52,201 nt of DNA, from contig JAHZBA010000012.1 in assembly GCA_019423635.1 (NCBI GenBank), forward strand, positions 1-52,201, given 5' to 3'. The DNA is from Clostridiales bacterium. GTDB taxonomy: Bacteria > Bacillota > Clostridia > Oscillospirales > Oscillospiraceae. This document shows, piece by piece, positions 31,618 through 40,369 of the stretch (position 1 is its first letter; every line of letters begins with the position of its first letter). The position numbers and the translations under genes are program-made. Under the pieces are notes generated by a model, which saw only the letters and a list, made by a program, of their open reading frames with translations, was not told where the DNA came from and did no database searches.

Positions 31618-33996
31618 TTATCCTGCCTCATTTTCCGTGTAGAGGGCATCTTCCAATTCCCGGACGGCCTGGAAGTACCCGGCCTTTCCGCCGAAATAGC
31701 CGGCGATTTTGGCGGGCTTCCCCAGTTTGGTGAAGGGGTCCAGCTTCAGGATCTCCGCCGTTTCCAGCTCGTAGATGCCAAGATTCATGTACTTGTCCAG
31801 AAGGGTCTCCAGCACGTCCCGGGCCGCCCCGCCGTACCTGCTCAAAAAGTCCCGCTTTTTTACGTTGTTGGCCCGCTCCCTGCGGGTCAGGGGCTTTTTG
31901 TCGAAGGCGATGTGGCAGATGAAGTCAAAATCGTCCACATCGGCCATGCCCTGCTCCGCCTTGAGGGATTCCAGGTCGATGCCCCGCTCCCGGAGAAGAT
32001 CCCGGATCTCCTCCTTCTTCTCCGACCCGGTCCACTGGCGGATGAAGTTGTCCAGGGAGGCGTATTCCCCCAGGACATTTTCCCTGGTATAGTCAATAAT
32101 ACTCTCCTGACGGAGCAGTTTTCCGTTGGTGTCGTAGATGGACACCGTCTTGTGAATAATCTCCACCTTGCAGCCGTTGGCGTCCACAATGGGCCTGTAT
32201 GTGCCGCCGGCGGGCGGCGGAGTGCCTGTGCCTGGCGGCGGAGCGCCGGCGGGCGGAGCGGCGTTGGGATCGAAGCCCGGGTCCTGCTCGATGGGCCCGT
32301 CCCAGGCCGGGTCGGCGAACAGCCGGGTCACATTCCGAAAATCCATCACCACAAAATGGGTCTTGCCGTCCTTCTCCCGCAGGCGGGTCCCCCGGCCGAT
32401 GATCTGCTTGAACTCCGTCATGGAGCCGATCATCTGGTCCAGCACGATCAGCCTGGTCATTTTGCAGTCCGCCCCGGTGGAGAGCAGCTTGGAGGTGGTG
32501 GCAATGACAGGGCCCTCCGACGACACGGAGATGAAATATTTCAGCTTGCTTTTTCCCACGGTGTCGCGTCCGGTGATGCGCGTCACATAGTCCGGATTCT
32601 CTCTCATCATGTCGGCGTTCAGCGTTGCCAGCGCGTCCCGCATCCGCAGGGCGGCCTCCTCCGTGGCGCAGAAGACAATGGTCTTGGCCATCCGGTCCGT
32701 GCTTTTCAGGTAGCGGGTGATCTCGGCGGCAACCTGCTGAATCCGGTCCTGGAGGATGATGTTGTAGTCGTAGTCGCTGTTGGTGTAGATGCGGTCCGGA
32801 ATCTCGTTGCCAAAGATGTCAAGTTGCCCCTTCCGGGGCCGCCAGCCGTCCCCGATGTCCGTTGTGATGTTGAGGACCTTGAAGGGGGCCAGGAAGCCGT
32901 CCTCAATCCCCTCCCGGAGGCTGTAGGTATAGAGCGGCGCACCGAAGTAGTCGATGTTGGAGATGTACTTTGTCTCCTTGGGGGTGGCCGTCATGCCGAT
33001 CTGCGCGGCGGAGGAGAAGTACTCCAGAATCTGACGCCAGCTGCTGTCCTTTTTGGCGGAGCCCCGGTGACACTCGTCCACAATGACAAGATCGAAGAAA
33101 TCCCGTTGGAAGAGCGCGGCAAGGCGGGAGACGGTGTCATCCTCTGCCTCTTCTTCGTCGTCGGAGCCGTTCTCCCCGGTGAGCTGCTGGTAGAGGGAAA
33201 AGTAGACCTCGTGGGAGGTGATGGTCACCGGATCGTCCTTGGCAAAATTGATTTTATGGAGTACCTTCTCCAGCGGGGCAAAATCCTGCTGGATGGATTG
33301 GTCCACCAGAATGTTGCGGTCGGCCAGATAGAGAACTTTTCGCTTCAAGCCGCTTCTCAACAGGCGGTAGACGATCTGGAAGGCCGTATAGGTCTTCCCG
33401 GTGCCCGTCGCCATGACCAGCAGCAATCGCTGCTGACCCCGGGCAATGGCGTCCACCGTGCGGTTGATGGCGATGCGCTGGTAGTAGCGGGGCGGGTAGG
33501 TGGACTGGCTGGTGTAATAGGGCTGGCGGATGACGGCCGCCTCCGCCGGCGTCAGCCCCTGTCCCTGGTGGACCTCCCGCTCATACCGGGCAATCAGCTC
33601 CGCCTCCGTGGGGAACTGGTCCAGGGGGAACTCCCGCTCCGTGCCGGTGAGAAAGTCATGCTCCGCAAAGCCGTCCCCGTTGGAGCTGAAGGCAAAGGGC
33701 AGGTCCAGCATTTTGGCATAGTCCATGGCCTGCTGTAAGCCATGGGAGACGCTGTGGGTGTTGTCCTTTGCCTCAATCACGGCAATGGGGCGGTTTTCAC
33801 ACAGATACAGAATATAATCGGCCTTCTTGGGCCTTTTTCGGAACACAAGATTCCCCTTCAGACTGATCTGCCCGTCGGTGACCGGCGTCTCCATGGTGAT
33901 GTTGCCCCGGCTCCACTTCGCCGTCACGGCGGGGGTGATGTATTGGAGCTTGATATCCTCCTCCGTCATCTGGTCCTTTGGCAGCATCGGCTGCAT
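31618..33996 (-). CDS. hsdR: Type I restriction endonuclease subunit
   Basis: This is a 792-residue motor and nuclease subunit. The N-terminal nuclease has IAVIEAKDN, then follow the SF2 motifs MATGTGKTYTA (Walker A), VDECHRGS (DExH box), SATPK-like MTATPKE and QIIGRGTRLR (motif VI). The C-terminal part is helical and binds HsdM, after a Pro/Gly-rich linker (AAPPAGAPPPGTGTPPPAGG). The ATG at 33994-33996 has GGGAGGGAG upstream. It is first in the operon after a clear promoter. Confidence 0.93.
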   Translation of the reverse strand: MQPMLPKDQMTEEDIKLQYITPAVTAKWSRGNITMETPVTDGQISLKGNLVFRKRPKKADYILYLCENRPIAVIEAKDNTHSVSHGLQQAMDYAKMLDLPFAFSSNGDGFAEHDFLTGTEREFPLDQFPTEAELIARYEREVHQGQGLTPAEAAVIRQPYYTSQSTYPPRYYQRIAINRTVDAIARGQQRLLLVMATGTGKTYTAFQIVYRLLRSGLKRKVLYLADRNILVDQSIQQDFAPLEKVLHKINFAKDDPVTITSHEVYFSLYQQLTGENGSDDEEEAEDDTVSRLAALFQRDFFDLVIVDECHRGSAKKDSSWRQILEYFSSAAQIGMTATPKETKYISNIDYFGAPLYTYSLREGIEDGFLAPFKVLNITTDIGDGWRPRKGQLDIFGNEIPDRIYTNSDYDYNIILQDRIQQVAAEITRYLKSTDRMAKTIVFCATEEAALRMRDALATLNADMMRENPDYVTRITGRDTVGKSKLKYFISVSSEGPVIATTSKLLSTGADCKMTRLIVLDQMIGSMTEFKQIIGRGTRLREKDGKTHFVVMDFRNVTRLFADPAWDGPIEQDPGFDPNAAPPAGAPPPGTGTPPPAGGTYRPIVDANGCKVEIIHKTVSIYDTNGKLLRQESIIDYTRENVLGEYASLDNFIRQWTGSEKKEEIRDLLRERGIDLESLKAEQGMADVDDFDFICHIAFDKKPLTRRERANNVKKRDFLSRYGGAARDVLETLLDKYMNLGIYELETAEILKLDPFTKLGKPAKIAGYFGGKAGYFQAVRELEDALYTENEAG

Positions 33997-34048
33997 CCGT
34001 CTCCCTCCCTTCCCTGCGCCTCCCGGCGGCATGTGTTGGACTGTGTTC

Positions 34049-34077
34049 AGTATAGCACACGGGGCCCGGTTCCTCAA
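34049..34077 (-). promoter_or_regulatory. Promoter of the hsdRMS operon
   Basis: On the minus strand TTGAGG (34072-34077) and TATACT (34049-34054) are 17 bp apart, about 50 bp before the hsdR start. No inverted repeat of the P1-P3 type is present. Confidence 0.75.
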
Positions 34078-34103
34078 GAAGAATCCGGCAGGGGGGCGTC
34101 GCC

Positions 34104-34169
34104 GCACCTTCGAGGGTGCCCGCGTGTTAGTGAAACACGGCAGGGGCGATGAGAACATCACCCCTGCCG
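34104..34169. other. Three consecutive hairpins between hsdR and the sigma gene
   Basis: The hairpins are GCACC/GGTGC (34104-34119), CGTGTT/AACACG (34123-34139) and CGGCAGGGG/CCCCTGCCG (34138-34169). None has a T-tract. They lie upstream of both divergent transcription units. The rest of the 34170-34352 gap has no gene apart from the region just before the sigma gene. Confidence 0.5.
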
Positions 34170-34352
34170 GCATTCGACCGAAAGCATCACAGGGCACAGG
34201 GAGACAGAGCAACGGGCAGCCCCGGCCCGCATGGGCAGACGGACCGGGGGTGCGCAGGCGGCAGGGGCGGAGGCACGGCAAACTCTTTTCTTTTTTCTGC
34301 AACGATGGTACCCTGTCATACGAATATATCAACAGGGGAAGGCGGTGAGGCC

Positions 34353-34889
34353 ATGGATCAGGAGAACAGGTGGATACGGGAGATCCGGCGCACCGGCTCC
34401 CGCCAGGCGGCAGAGCGGCTGGTGGAGCGGTACTACGACGAGATCTACGACTTCGTCTGCCGCCAGACCGGACAGAAGGAGGAGGCCATGGATCTGACCC
34501 AGAACATCTTCCTTGCGGTGCTCCGGGCGCTTCCCGCCTATGACCCGAGGAAGGCCGCCTTCCGCACCTGGCTCTACCGCATCGCCGCCAACAAGGTCAT
34601 CGACGCCCGCCGCCGCGTCCGCTTTGCGCTCACGCCCCTGGAGGAGGTGGAGGTGCCGGTTCCGGAGGACTTCGTCACCAGGCTCCACGACCGGGAGCTT
34701 CTGGAGCGGATCGAGCAGTACGTGTCCGGCCTGGACCCGGCGGTGCAGTCCGTCTTTCGCCTGCGGCTCTATGGCGAGCGGAGCTTTGAGGAGATCGCCG
34801 CCGTCCTGGGCCAGTCGGTGCCGGCGGTGAAGAGCCAATACTACCGCCTGCTGGGGCGGATCAGAGAGGAGTTTGATCCCCATGAATGA
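34353..34889 (+). CDS. ECF-type RNA polymerase sigma factor
   Basis: This 178-residue sigma factor has region 2 at about 20-85 (ERYYDEIYDFVCRQTGQKEEAMDLTQNIFLAVLRALPAYDPRKAAFRTWLYRIAANKVID) and region 4 at about 118-170 (LDPAVQSVFRLRLYGERSFEEIAAVLGQSVPAVKSQYYRLLGRIREEF). It heads an operon of a membrane protein and an ABC transporter, so it probably turns on this operon in response to an envelope or drug signal. A TGCAAC with a CATACG about 17 bp further on (near 34300-34325) could be its own promoter. Start ATG at 34353; the ribosome site is modest. Confidence 0.92.
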   Translation: MDQENRWIREIRRTGSRQAAERLVERYYDEIYDFVCRQTGQKEEAMDLTQNIFLAVLRALPAYDPRKAAFRTWLYRIAANKVIDARRRVRFALTPLEEVEVPVPEDFVTRLHDRELLERIEQYVSGLDPAVQSVFRLRLYGERSFEEIAAVLGQSVPAVKSQYYRLLGRIREEFDPHE

Positions 34890-35598
34890 ACGAATTCCCA
34901 TGCCCACCGCCGCGGAGCGGCAGGCGGCCATCCGGCGCATTGTGGAGCTGAGCGGGGGAACCCTGCGGGCCGGGCGGCGGAGCATCCCCTTGTCCGTGGT
35001 GTTCTTCGGGGTGGAGGACTGCCTGTTTTTGCCGGTGCTGGCATCGCTGCTGTGTCTGATTCCGGGAGCGGCGCTGGTACCCTTTGACCCCGCGGCCCCC
35101 ATGCTGTTTCTGGGTTCCCCCGCCCTGTACGCCGCCCTCCACCTGCTGACCGCCTGGAAGGACAAGATGAGCGGCATGGCGGAGTGGCGGAGGACCTGCC
35201 GCCTCTCGGCCTGGACCCTTCTGGCCCTGCGGATGCTGGTGTTTGGAGGGCTGGCGGCGGCGTTGTGCGTGCCGGCCAACGTGCTGGTGTGGCGGATCTC
35301 CGGGCGGATCTGGTCCCTGCCCTGGATGCTGGGGCTGTCCTTTTCCAGCCTGTTCCTCTACGCCGCCCTGACCCTGTTCTGTCTGAGGCTCCGCCGGGGG
35401 ATGGTGCTGCCCCCCGCCGTGTGGGGGAGCGTCGGACTGCTTTTGATGATTTGGAGGCGGGGCGGGGAAGCGCTGCTCCGGGTTCCCGTCCTGGTCCTCT
35501 TTTCCCTGGCGGCGGCCGGGCTGATTTGCTGTCTCCATCTCCTGGGGCAGATGCTCCGCTATCCCAACCGAGGAGGTCGTTTTTATGCTTACGGTTGA
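34882..35598 (+). CDS. Membrane protein, possible anti-sigma partner
   Basis: This is a 238-residue protein with a short cytoplasmic N-terminus (about 1-38) and about six membrane helices. It directly follows the sigma gene and overlaps its end, the usual place for an anti-sigma factor. It lacks the zinc motif HxxxCxxC of ZAS proteins, so the role is inferred from position only. Its end overlaps the ABC ATPase start. The ATG at 34882 is preferred; AGAGGAG lies 11 bases upstream. Confidence 0.7.
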   Translation: MNERIPMPTAAERQAAIRRIVELSGGTLRAGRRSIPLSVVFFGVEDCLFLPVLASLLCLIPGAALVPFDPAAPMLFLGSPALYAALHLLTAWKDKMSGMAEWRRTCRLSAWTLLALRMLVFGGLAAALCVPANVLVWRISGRIWSLPWMLGLSFSSLFLYAALTLFCLRLRRGMVLPPAVWGSVGLLLMIWRRGGEALLRVPVLVLFSLAAAGLICCLHLLGQMLRYPNRGGRFYAYG

Positions 35599-36436
35599 AC
35601 ACGTCACCAAGCGCTACGGCAATTTCACCGCCCTGGAGGACATCTCCCTCACCTTCACCCCCGGGGTCTACGGTCTGCTGGCCCCCAACGGGGCAGGGAA
35701 GACCACCCTCATCAAAATGCTCACCACGCTGCTGTTTCCCACCTCCGGGCAGATTTTGTGGGAGGGGGAGGACATCCACGCCCTGGACGAGGACTACCGG
35801 GCCCTGCTGGGGTATCTTCCCCAGGAGTTTGGCTACTACCCCGGCTACACCCCCCGGCAGCTTCTGCGCTACGCCGCCGCCCTCCAGTGTATCCCCCGGA
35901 AGGAGGCGGACCGGCGGATCGGCGAGCTGCTGGAGCTGGTGGGGCTGTCCGGCGCGGAGCACAAAAAAATGCGGCAGCTCTCCGGCGGGATGCGCCAGCG
36001 GGTAGGCATCGCCCAGGCCATGCTGGGCGACCCGGAGCTGCTGATCCTGGACGAGCCCACCGCCGGACTGGACCCCCGGGAGCGGGTGCGGTTTCGGAAT
36101 CTGATCCACGCCCTGGCGGAGGACCGGATCGTCATCCTCTCCACCCACATCGTCTCCGACATCGAGACCATCGCCGGGCAGATCGTCCTGTTCCGGGACC
36201 ACCGGCTCTACTGCTGTGACAGTCCGGCGGGCATCTGCGGCAGGCTGAGGGGGCGGGTGTTTGAGGTCCCGGCGGGGACGGCTCTGGAGCCGGAGCAGTG
36301 CCTCCTCAGCGAGCGGCAGGGGGAGCAGGGGACGGTGCTGCGCATTTTCTGCGACACCCCGCCCCAAGGGGCGGTTCCCGTGAACCCGGGCCTGGAGGAC
36401 GCCTTTTTGGCCATCTACCGGGAGGGGCAGGAATGA
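35585..36436 (+). CDS. ABC transporter ATP-binding protein
   Basis: This 283-residue ATPase has Walker A APNGAGKTT, signature LSGGMRQRV, Walker B LLILDEPTAGLD and the switch His in STHIVSDIE. The C-terminal extension of about 70 residues is typical of drug- or bacteriocin-type ABC-2 exporters. It overlaps the gene before it and the permease after it (ATGA). It should drive the two permeases that follow. Confidence 0.95.
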   Translation: MLTVEHVTKRYGNFTALEDISLTFTPGVYGLLAPNGAGKTTLIKMLTTLLFPTSGQILWEGEDIHALDEDYRALLGYLPQEFGYYPGYTPRQLLRYAAALQCIPRKEADRRIGELLELVGLSGAEHKKMRQLSGGMRQRVGIAQAMLGDPELLILDEPTAGLDPRERVRFRNLIHALAEDRIVILSTHIVSDIETIAGQIVLFRDHRLYCCDSPAGICGRLRGRVFEVPAGTALEPEQCLLSERQGEQGTVLRIFCDTPPQGAVPVNPGLEDAFLAIYREGQE

Positions 36437-37575
36437 GGCTGCTGTGGTATGAGTGGAGCAAGCTGGCCCGCCTGCCGGCCCTGTGGGGATTTCTGGGTCT
36501 GTGTCTGGCCTTCAACTGCCTGCTGATCGGCAGCGGGGACCGCTGGCGGCGGGCGTGGAACGAGGCCGGTGTCCTTGCAGAGGAGCTGGGCCAGCGGGTG
36601 GACGGGGCGTTTTTGGAAGGCCTGGAGAATCTCCCCCGGACGGAGTACGGGGACGCGGTGCTCTCCGCCGCCAGGGATATGACGGACATCTTTGAAGCCT
36701 ATGACACGGGGGAGCTCGCCGGTCTCTATGGGGGCGTGGTGAAGGACAGTCCCGCCGCCGTCCGGCTCATGAAATGGAAATACGACCTGCTGGCGGAGCG
36801 GGTGGAGCACCTGAGCAAAACCGGCGCGGCCATGGACCTCTACGCCGGCCCTGTCACCCACGACGCCCACCAGTTCCTCTACGATACGCTGTTCCGGGCC
36901 GTCGTGACGGAATCGCTCCTGCTGGGGATGCTCTCGCAGCTGTACCTCCTGGGCTGTGAGGAACAGCGGCGGACGGTGTTACAGGTCTGCGCCTCCCGCA
37001 CCGGGCGGAGGCTGTATGGGAAGAAGGTGCTGGCGGGCCTGACGGCGGCGGTGTTCCTCTACGCCCTGCTGGCCTCTGTGACGCTGGGCGTGTACTTCTG
37101 CCTCTGGGATTACGGCGGCGTCTGGGACGGGAGCGTCTCCAGCCAGTTCAACTACCTGACGGACATGCTCTACCGCCGGCCCTTCCTCACCTGGGGGGAC
37201 TTCACCGTGGGCGGGTACCTGGCGGCGCAGCTGACCCTGGGGGCGGTGCTGACGGCGGCCTTTGCCCTGCTGGCGGCGCTTTGCGGATTGCTGCTGCGGA
37301 ATGTCTACGCCGCCCTGGTGCTGGCGGTGGTGTGCTTTGGCGGCGTGGGGCTGACGGCCATGCTTGCCCAGGCGGGGCTTTGGATGGCGTACTTTGTGTC
37401 GCTGGCTCATCCCGCCTGTGTCTGGCTGGGGATGGGCGGCTGGTTCACCGAGCTGGGCCTGGCCGGCGCGGTGCCCTGGCAGGAGACGGTTTCCACGTCG
37501 CTGGATCTGCTGGCCTTCGGCCTGGGGGCCACGCTGGCCCTGGGGCGGTTCAAAAGAAAGGACATCGTGACATGA
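36433..37575 (+). CDS. ABC transporter permease, first
   Basis: This is a 380-residue ABC-2-type membrane subunit. One helix near the N-terminus (about 12-33) is followed by a large extracytoplasmic part (about 35-155) and then several helices to the end. Starts MRLLWYEWSKLARLPALW; the ATG overlaps the ATPase stop. The pattern fits a bacitracin- or lantibiotic-type exporter or one that moves an unknown peptide. The substrate cannot be told. Confidence 0.85.
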   Translation: MRLLWYEWSKLARLPALWGFLGLCLAFNCLLIGSGDRWRRAWNEAGVLAEELGQRVDGAFLEGLENLPRTEYGDAVLSAARDMTDIFEAYDTGELAGLYGGVVKDSPAAVRLMKWKYDLLAERVEHLSKTGAAMDLYAGPVTHDAHQFLYDTLFRAVVTESLLLGMLSQLYLLGCEEQRRTVLQVCASRTGRRLYGKKVLAGLTAAVFLYALLASVTLGVYFCLWDYGGVWDGSVSSQFNYLTDMLYRRPFLTWGDFTVGGYLAAQLTLGAVLTAAFALLAALCGLLLRNVYAALVLAVVCFGGVGLTAMLAQAGLWMAYFVSLAHPACVWLGMGGWFTELGLAGAVPWQETVSTSLDLLAFGLGATLALGRFKRKDIVT

Positions 37576-38774
37576 ATCTCTTTTTACAGGAGCTCCGGAA
37601 GATCTGGCGGCCCGGCATCCTGGCGGCCCTGGCGGCGCTGGGAGCGGTATACTTCTACATCCGCCCCGCCTTCTACATTGAGAATTTCAACAATGGCTCC
37701 CAGGACGAGACCGATTTTGCCCTGGCCCGGGATTGGGTAGAGCGGTACGGCCCCACCATTGAGCAGTCGGAGCGGGAGGAGATCGGGCGGCAGCTGGCGG
37801 AGGAAGAGGCCCGGTTCGCGGACTATGCGGAAAACAATGCGGAGATGGCAAGCCGGGGCATTGTGGATTTTGACAGCTTTGAGGCATTCCATGATGTCAG
37901 CTACGCCGATGACACATTGTATCAGGCGGCAAAGGAGCGGGGGGATCTTGCGCTGGGACATCAGGTGCTGTACTCCGGTGAGACGGGCTATTTCACCATC
38001 CTGGAGCTGCGCCGCTTTCTGGAGGCCTGGGACGGGGAGGGGCTTCCCGTGCCGGAGGAGGGCCGCTACGCGGAGTCCCCACGCCTGGACGAGAAATGCC
38101 GGGAGCGGGTCCGGGCCATGCGGGAGGATCGGGAAGGGCGGAGCGTCCTGCCGCCCCATGTGGACTTCTCCACCAGCACCTATGCCAGGTATCTGGCGGT
38201 CTGGTGCGTGGTCAGCGCCATCCTTCTGCTCTCCCCGACACTGGTGCGGGACCGGCTTCACCGGATGCGTCCGGTCCAGTGGGCCTCCCGGCGGGGGCGG
38301 CGCATTCTGCACGTCCAATTCGCGGCATCGCTGGTCTCCGGCCTGCTCCTGACGCTGCTGAACATCGCCGTATACATGATCTCCTTTGCCTCCACCGGCG
38401 TGCTGGCCTTCCGGCACTGCCCCCTGCACTCGGTCCTGCGCAGCTACCCCTGGTTTGACTGGACCTACGGGCAGTACCTGCTGGCGCTGGCGGGGCTGAT
38501 CCTGGCGCTGTCCCTGGGGGCGTCCGGCCTGACGGCGGTGCTGTCCCAGTACAGCGGGAACTACGTGGCCATGCTGCTGAAGGCCATCCCGCTGATCGTG
38601 GTGCTGACGGTGTTCGGCGTACTGGTGATGACGGATGCGTTCTATTTCAGCAACTATGTGACCCGCGCCCTGATCCTTCCCGGCGGGGAGATCCTCTGCG
38701 CGGCGCTGCTGGCGGTTCTGGGACTGGCCCTGATCGCCCTGGCCTGCCGCCGGCAGAGAAAACTGGAGTGCTGA
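37572..38774 (+). CDS. ABC transporter permease, second
   Basis: This is a 400-residue membrane subunit with the same layout as its neighbour: helix at about 12-32, a charged extracytoplasmic part to about 200, then helices. It starts MNLFLQELRKIWRPG with the ATG overlapping the previous stop. The two permeases probably form a heterodimer with an ATPase dimer. It ends the sigma/ABC operon. Confidence 0.85.
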   Translation: MNLFLQELRKIWRPGILAALAALGAVYFYIRPAFYIENFNNGSQDETDFALARDWVERYGPTIEQSEREEIGRQLAEEEARFADYAENNAEMASRGIVDFDSFEAFHDVSYADDTLYQAAKERGDLALGHQVLYSGETGYFTILELRRFLEAWDGEGLPVPEEGRYAESPRLDEKCRERVRAMREDREGRSVLPPHVDFSTSTYARYLAVWCVVSAILLLSPTLVRDRLHRMRPVQWASRRGRRILHVQFAASLVSGLLLTLLNIAVYMISFASTGVLAFRHCPLHSVLRSYPWFDWTYGQYLLALAGLILALSLGASGLTAVLSQYSGNYVAMLLKAIPLIVVLTVFGVLVMTDAFYFSNYVTRALILPGGEILCAALLAVLGLALIALACRRQRKLEC

Positions 38775-38847
38775 GGGGGTTGGGGGAACCCTTGTCCGCC
38801 GGCCGGGGCACCTGCCGGTGAAAAGCGCTGGCGGGAAAATCAGAGAG

Positions 38848-38890
38848 ACCGTGCGGCAGGATCGAATTTTTTTCGGTCCTGCTGCACGGT
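38848..38890 (+). terminator. Terminator of the sigma/ABC operon
   Basis: ACCGTGCGGCAGGA and TCCTGCTGCACGGT pair with one mismatch around a T-rich loop, followed by TTTTG. The rest of the gap to 39039 has a GGCGCGC/GCGCGC hairpin near 38915 and nothing else I can name. Confidence 0.8.
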
Positions 38891-39039
38891 TTTGTGCAAA
38901 TAGGGGGACATGGGGCGCGCTCTGTGCGCGCGCTTATGAAAGGTGCCCCCGGGAACCGCGGGGGGACGCCGGGGACAAAACCGCCGGAACGGCTCCGGCG
39001 GAGAAGAGAACCGGGGAATGAAAGAGAGGAGTGATGTGT

Positions 39040-39621
39040 ATGGAAAGCGGAAACGCGGCCATGGAGATGAAGCTCTGCGTGGTGGGGTTTCTGGGGACCC
39101 TGACGGCCTTGTGGGGGTGGTTCGGGTGGCTGGTGGTGGTCTGGGCGGGGGTGATGCTGGCGGACTGGATCGTCGGCTTCGCCGTGGCCGCCAGGGACGG
39201 GAAGTGGAGCTCCGCCAGAGCCCGGACGGGAATCTGGCATAAGGTCGGTGAGATCGTCGTCGTGGCGGTGGCGCTGGTGACGGACTGGCTCATCGGGACA
39301 CTGCTTGCGAACCTGCCGGGGATCACGCTGCCCTTTACATACGGGGTCCTGCTGGGGCCGCTGGTGATGGTGTGGTATGTGATCGGGGAACTGGGGAGTC
39401 TGGCGGAGCACGCCGTCACCATGGGGGCGACCGTGCCGGGGTGGCTGGTCCGGGTTTTGGACGTGAGCCGGGAGGCCATTGACCATGTGGGGGAGACGCT
39501 GAGCGGAGAGAAGAAGCAGGGGCGGCCGCAGTCCTGGGAAGCGATCTCCCCTGAAGGAGAAGGCGGTGGGACGGGGCAATCGGCTTCCCCTTTAGGGGAA
39601 GCTGGCACGGCGAAGCCGTGA
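39040..39621 (+). CDS. Phage-type holin (toxin secretion/lysis holin family)
   Basis: This is a 193-residue protein with three to four membrane helices in the first 130 residues, including the ADWIVGFAVAARDGKWSSARARTGIWHKVGEI motif typical of the phage_holin_4_1 (TcdE-like) family. Holins make holes in the membrane for endolysin or toxin release. I choose the ATG at 39040 with GAGGAG 8 bases upstream. The last 14 or so residues (SASPLGEAGTAKP) are encoded by a MITE-like repeat, so the original end of the protein was altered. Confidence 0.87.
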   Translation: MESGNAAMEMKLCVVGFLGTLTALWGWFGWLVVVWAGVMLADWIVGFAVAARDGKWSSARARTGIWHKVGEIVVVAVALVTDWLIGTLLANLPGITLPFTYGVLLGPLVMVWYVIGELGSLAEHAVTMGATVPGWLVRVLDVSREAIDHVGETLSGEKKQGRPQSWEAISPEGEGGGTGQSASPLGEAGTAKP

Positions 39622-39713
39622 CTGATGAGGGCGATTACCGGTGAGCCTGCGCGGAACGGCCTCATCCGCCCCAGTGTGCGCACTGGGGCACCTTCCCCTA
39701 AAGGGGAAGGCTT
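39582..39713. mobile_element. MITE-like interspersed repeat
   Basis: This is an element of about 130 bp with imperfect terminal inverted repeats of 20-24 bp: GGCTTCCCCTTTAGGGGAAG at the left and its complement at 39691-39711. Each end is itself palindromic. Partial copies of the same arm lie close by (near 39547 and 39750). No transposase is encoded. It overlaps the last codons of the holin gene. Sequences with this look occur many times in Clostridial genomes, as I recall. Confidence 0.65.
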
Positions 39714-39841
39714 TTACGGAGGACAGGGGACGGAGGGAAGGAAAATAGGCTTCCCATAAAGGGGAAGACAGAGGGGCGGGGATGGCGCGCGCCGCCTCGT
39801 GACCTGCGGACCGGGAAGGTTATAAAAGAAAGGATGGACGC

Positions 39842-40369
39842 ATGAAAACAATTCAGGAAATTCTCAGGGACTACACCACCGGAAAGGTGGATCTGGCGAA
39901 GACCAACGCGGCGCTGAAGGAGGCCGGGGCGGCCTATCACCTGGAGCCGGGGCGGAATGAGCTGACGGAGGCGGACCGGCGGGAGACGGTCGTGGGGTAC
40001 TACCCGGAGCAGGCCCGCGGCTGGGGACTGCTGGATACCGGCACGGGGAGCCTGGACAAGGTGCGGATTGACGGCGGGGCGCTGAGCCATGCGGTCAATG
40101 AGGTTCTGCCGGACGGGCGCGTCAACATGGCTGCCTGTGTGACCGTCTGCGGCCGGACCTATGCGGTTTTGGGGAACAAGCTGGCGGAGGTCCGGGAGGA
40201 CCGCAATGCCCGGAAGACTCCGCCTCTGCCTGTCAAGGCGGATCTGCGCCGCCGGGTGGATCTGGCGGGGCGGACCGTCGTTCAGCAGACCGGGAGCGGG
40301 TGCTATGAGGTCTGCTATGATGAAAAGGGCTATGCTGTCCGTTCCCGCAAACTGGAGGCGCAGCCGTGA
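39842..40369 (+). CDS. Protein of unknown function between holin and lysozyme
   Basis: This is a 175-residue soluble protein starting MKTIQEILRDYTTGKVDLAKTNAALKEAG. It may have a small N-terminal helical unit and a beta-rich rest; no motif is recognised. AAAGGA lies upstream of the ATG, and its stop overlaps the GTG start of the lysozyme, so the two are co-translated. Its place suggests a prophage tail or lysis-associated protein. Confidence 0.72.
   Translation: MKTIQEILRDYTTGKVDLAKTNAALKEAGAAYHLEPGRNELTEADRRETVVGYYPEQARGWGLLDTGTGSLDKVRIDGGALSHAVNEVLPDGRVNMAACVTVCGRTYAVLGNKLAEVREDRNARKTPPLPVKADLRRRVDLAGRTVVQQTGSGCYEVCYDEKGYAVRSRKLEAQP

Noticed and set aside
31912..33738. Long plus-strand reading frame opposite hsdR
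   Set aside because: It is antisense to hsdR, which carries all expected motifs; no domain or start signal in the shadow frame.
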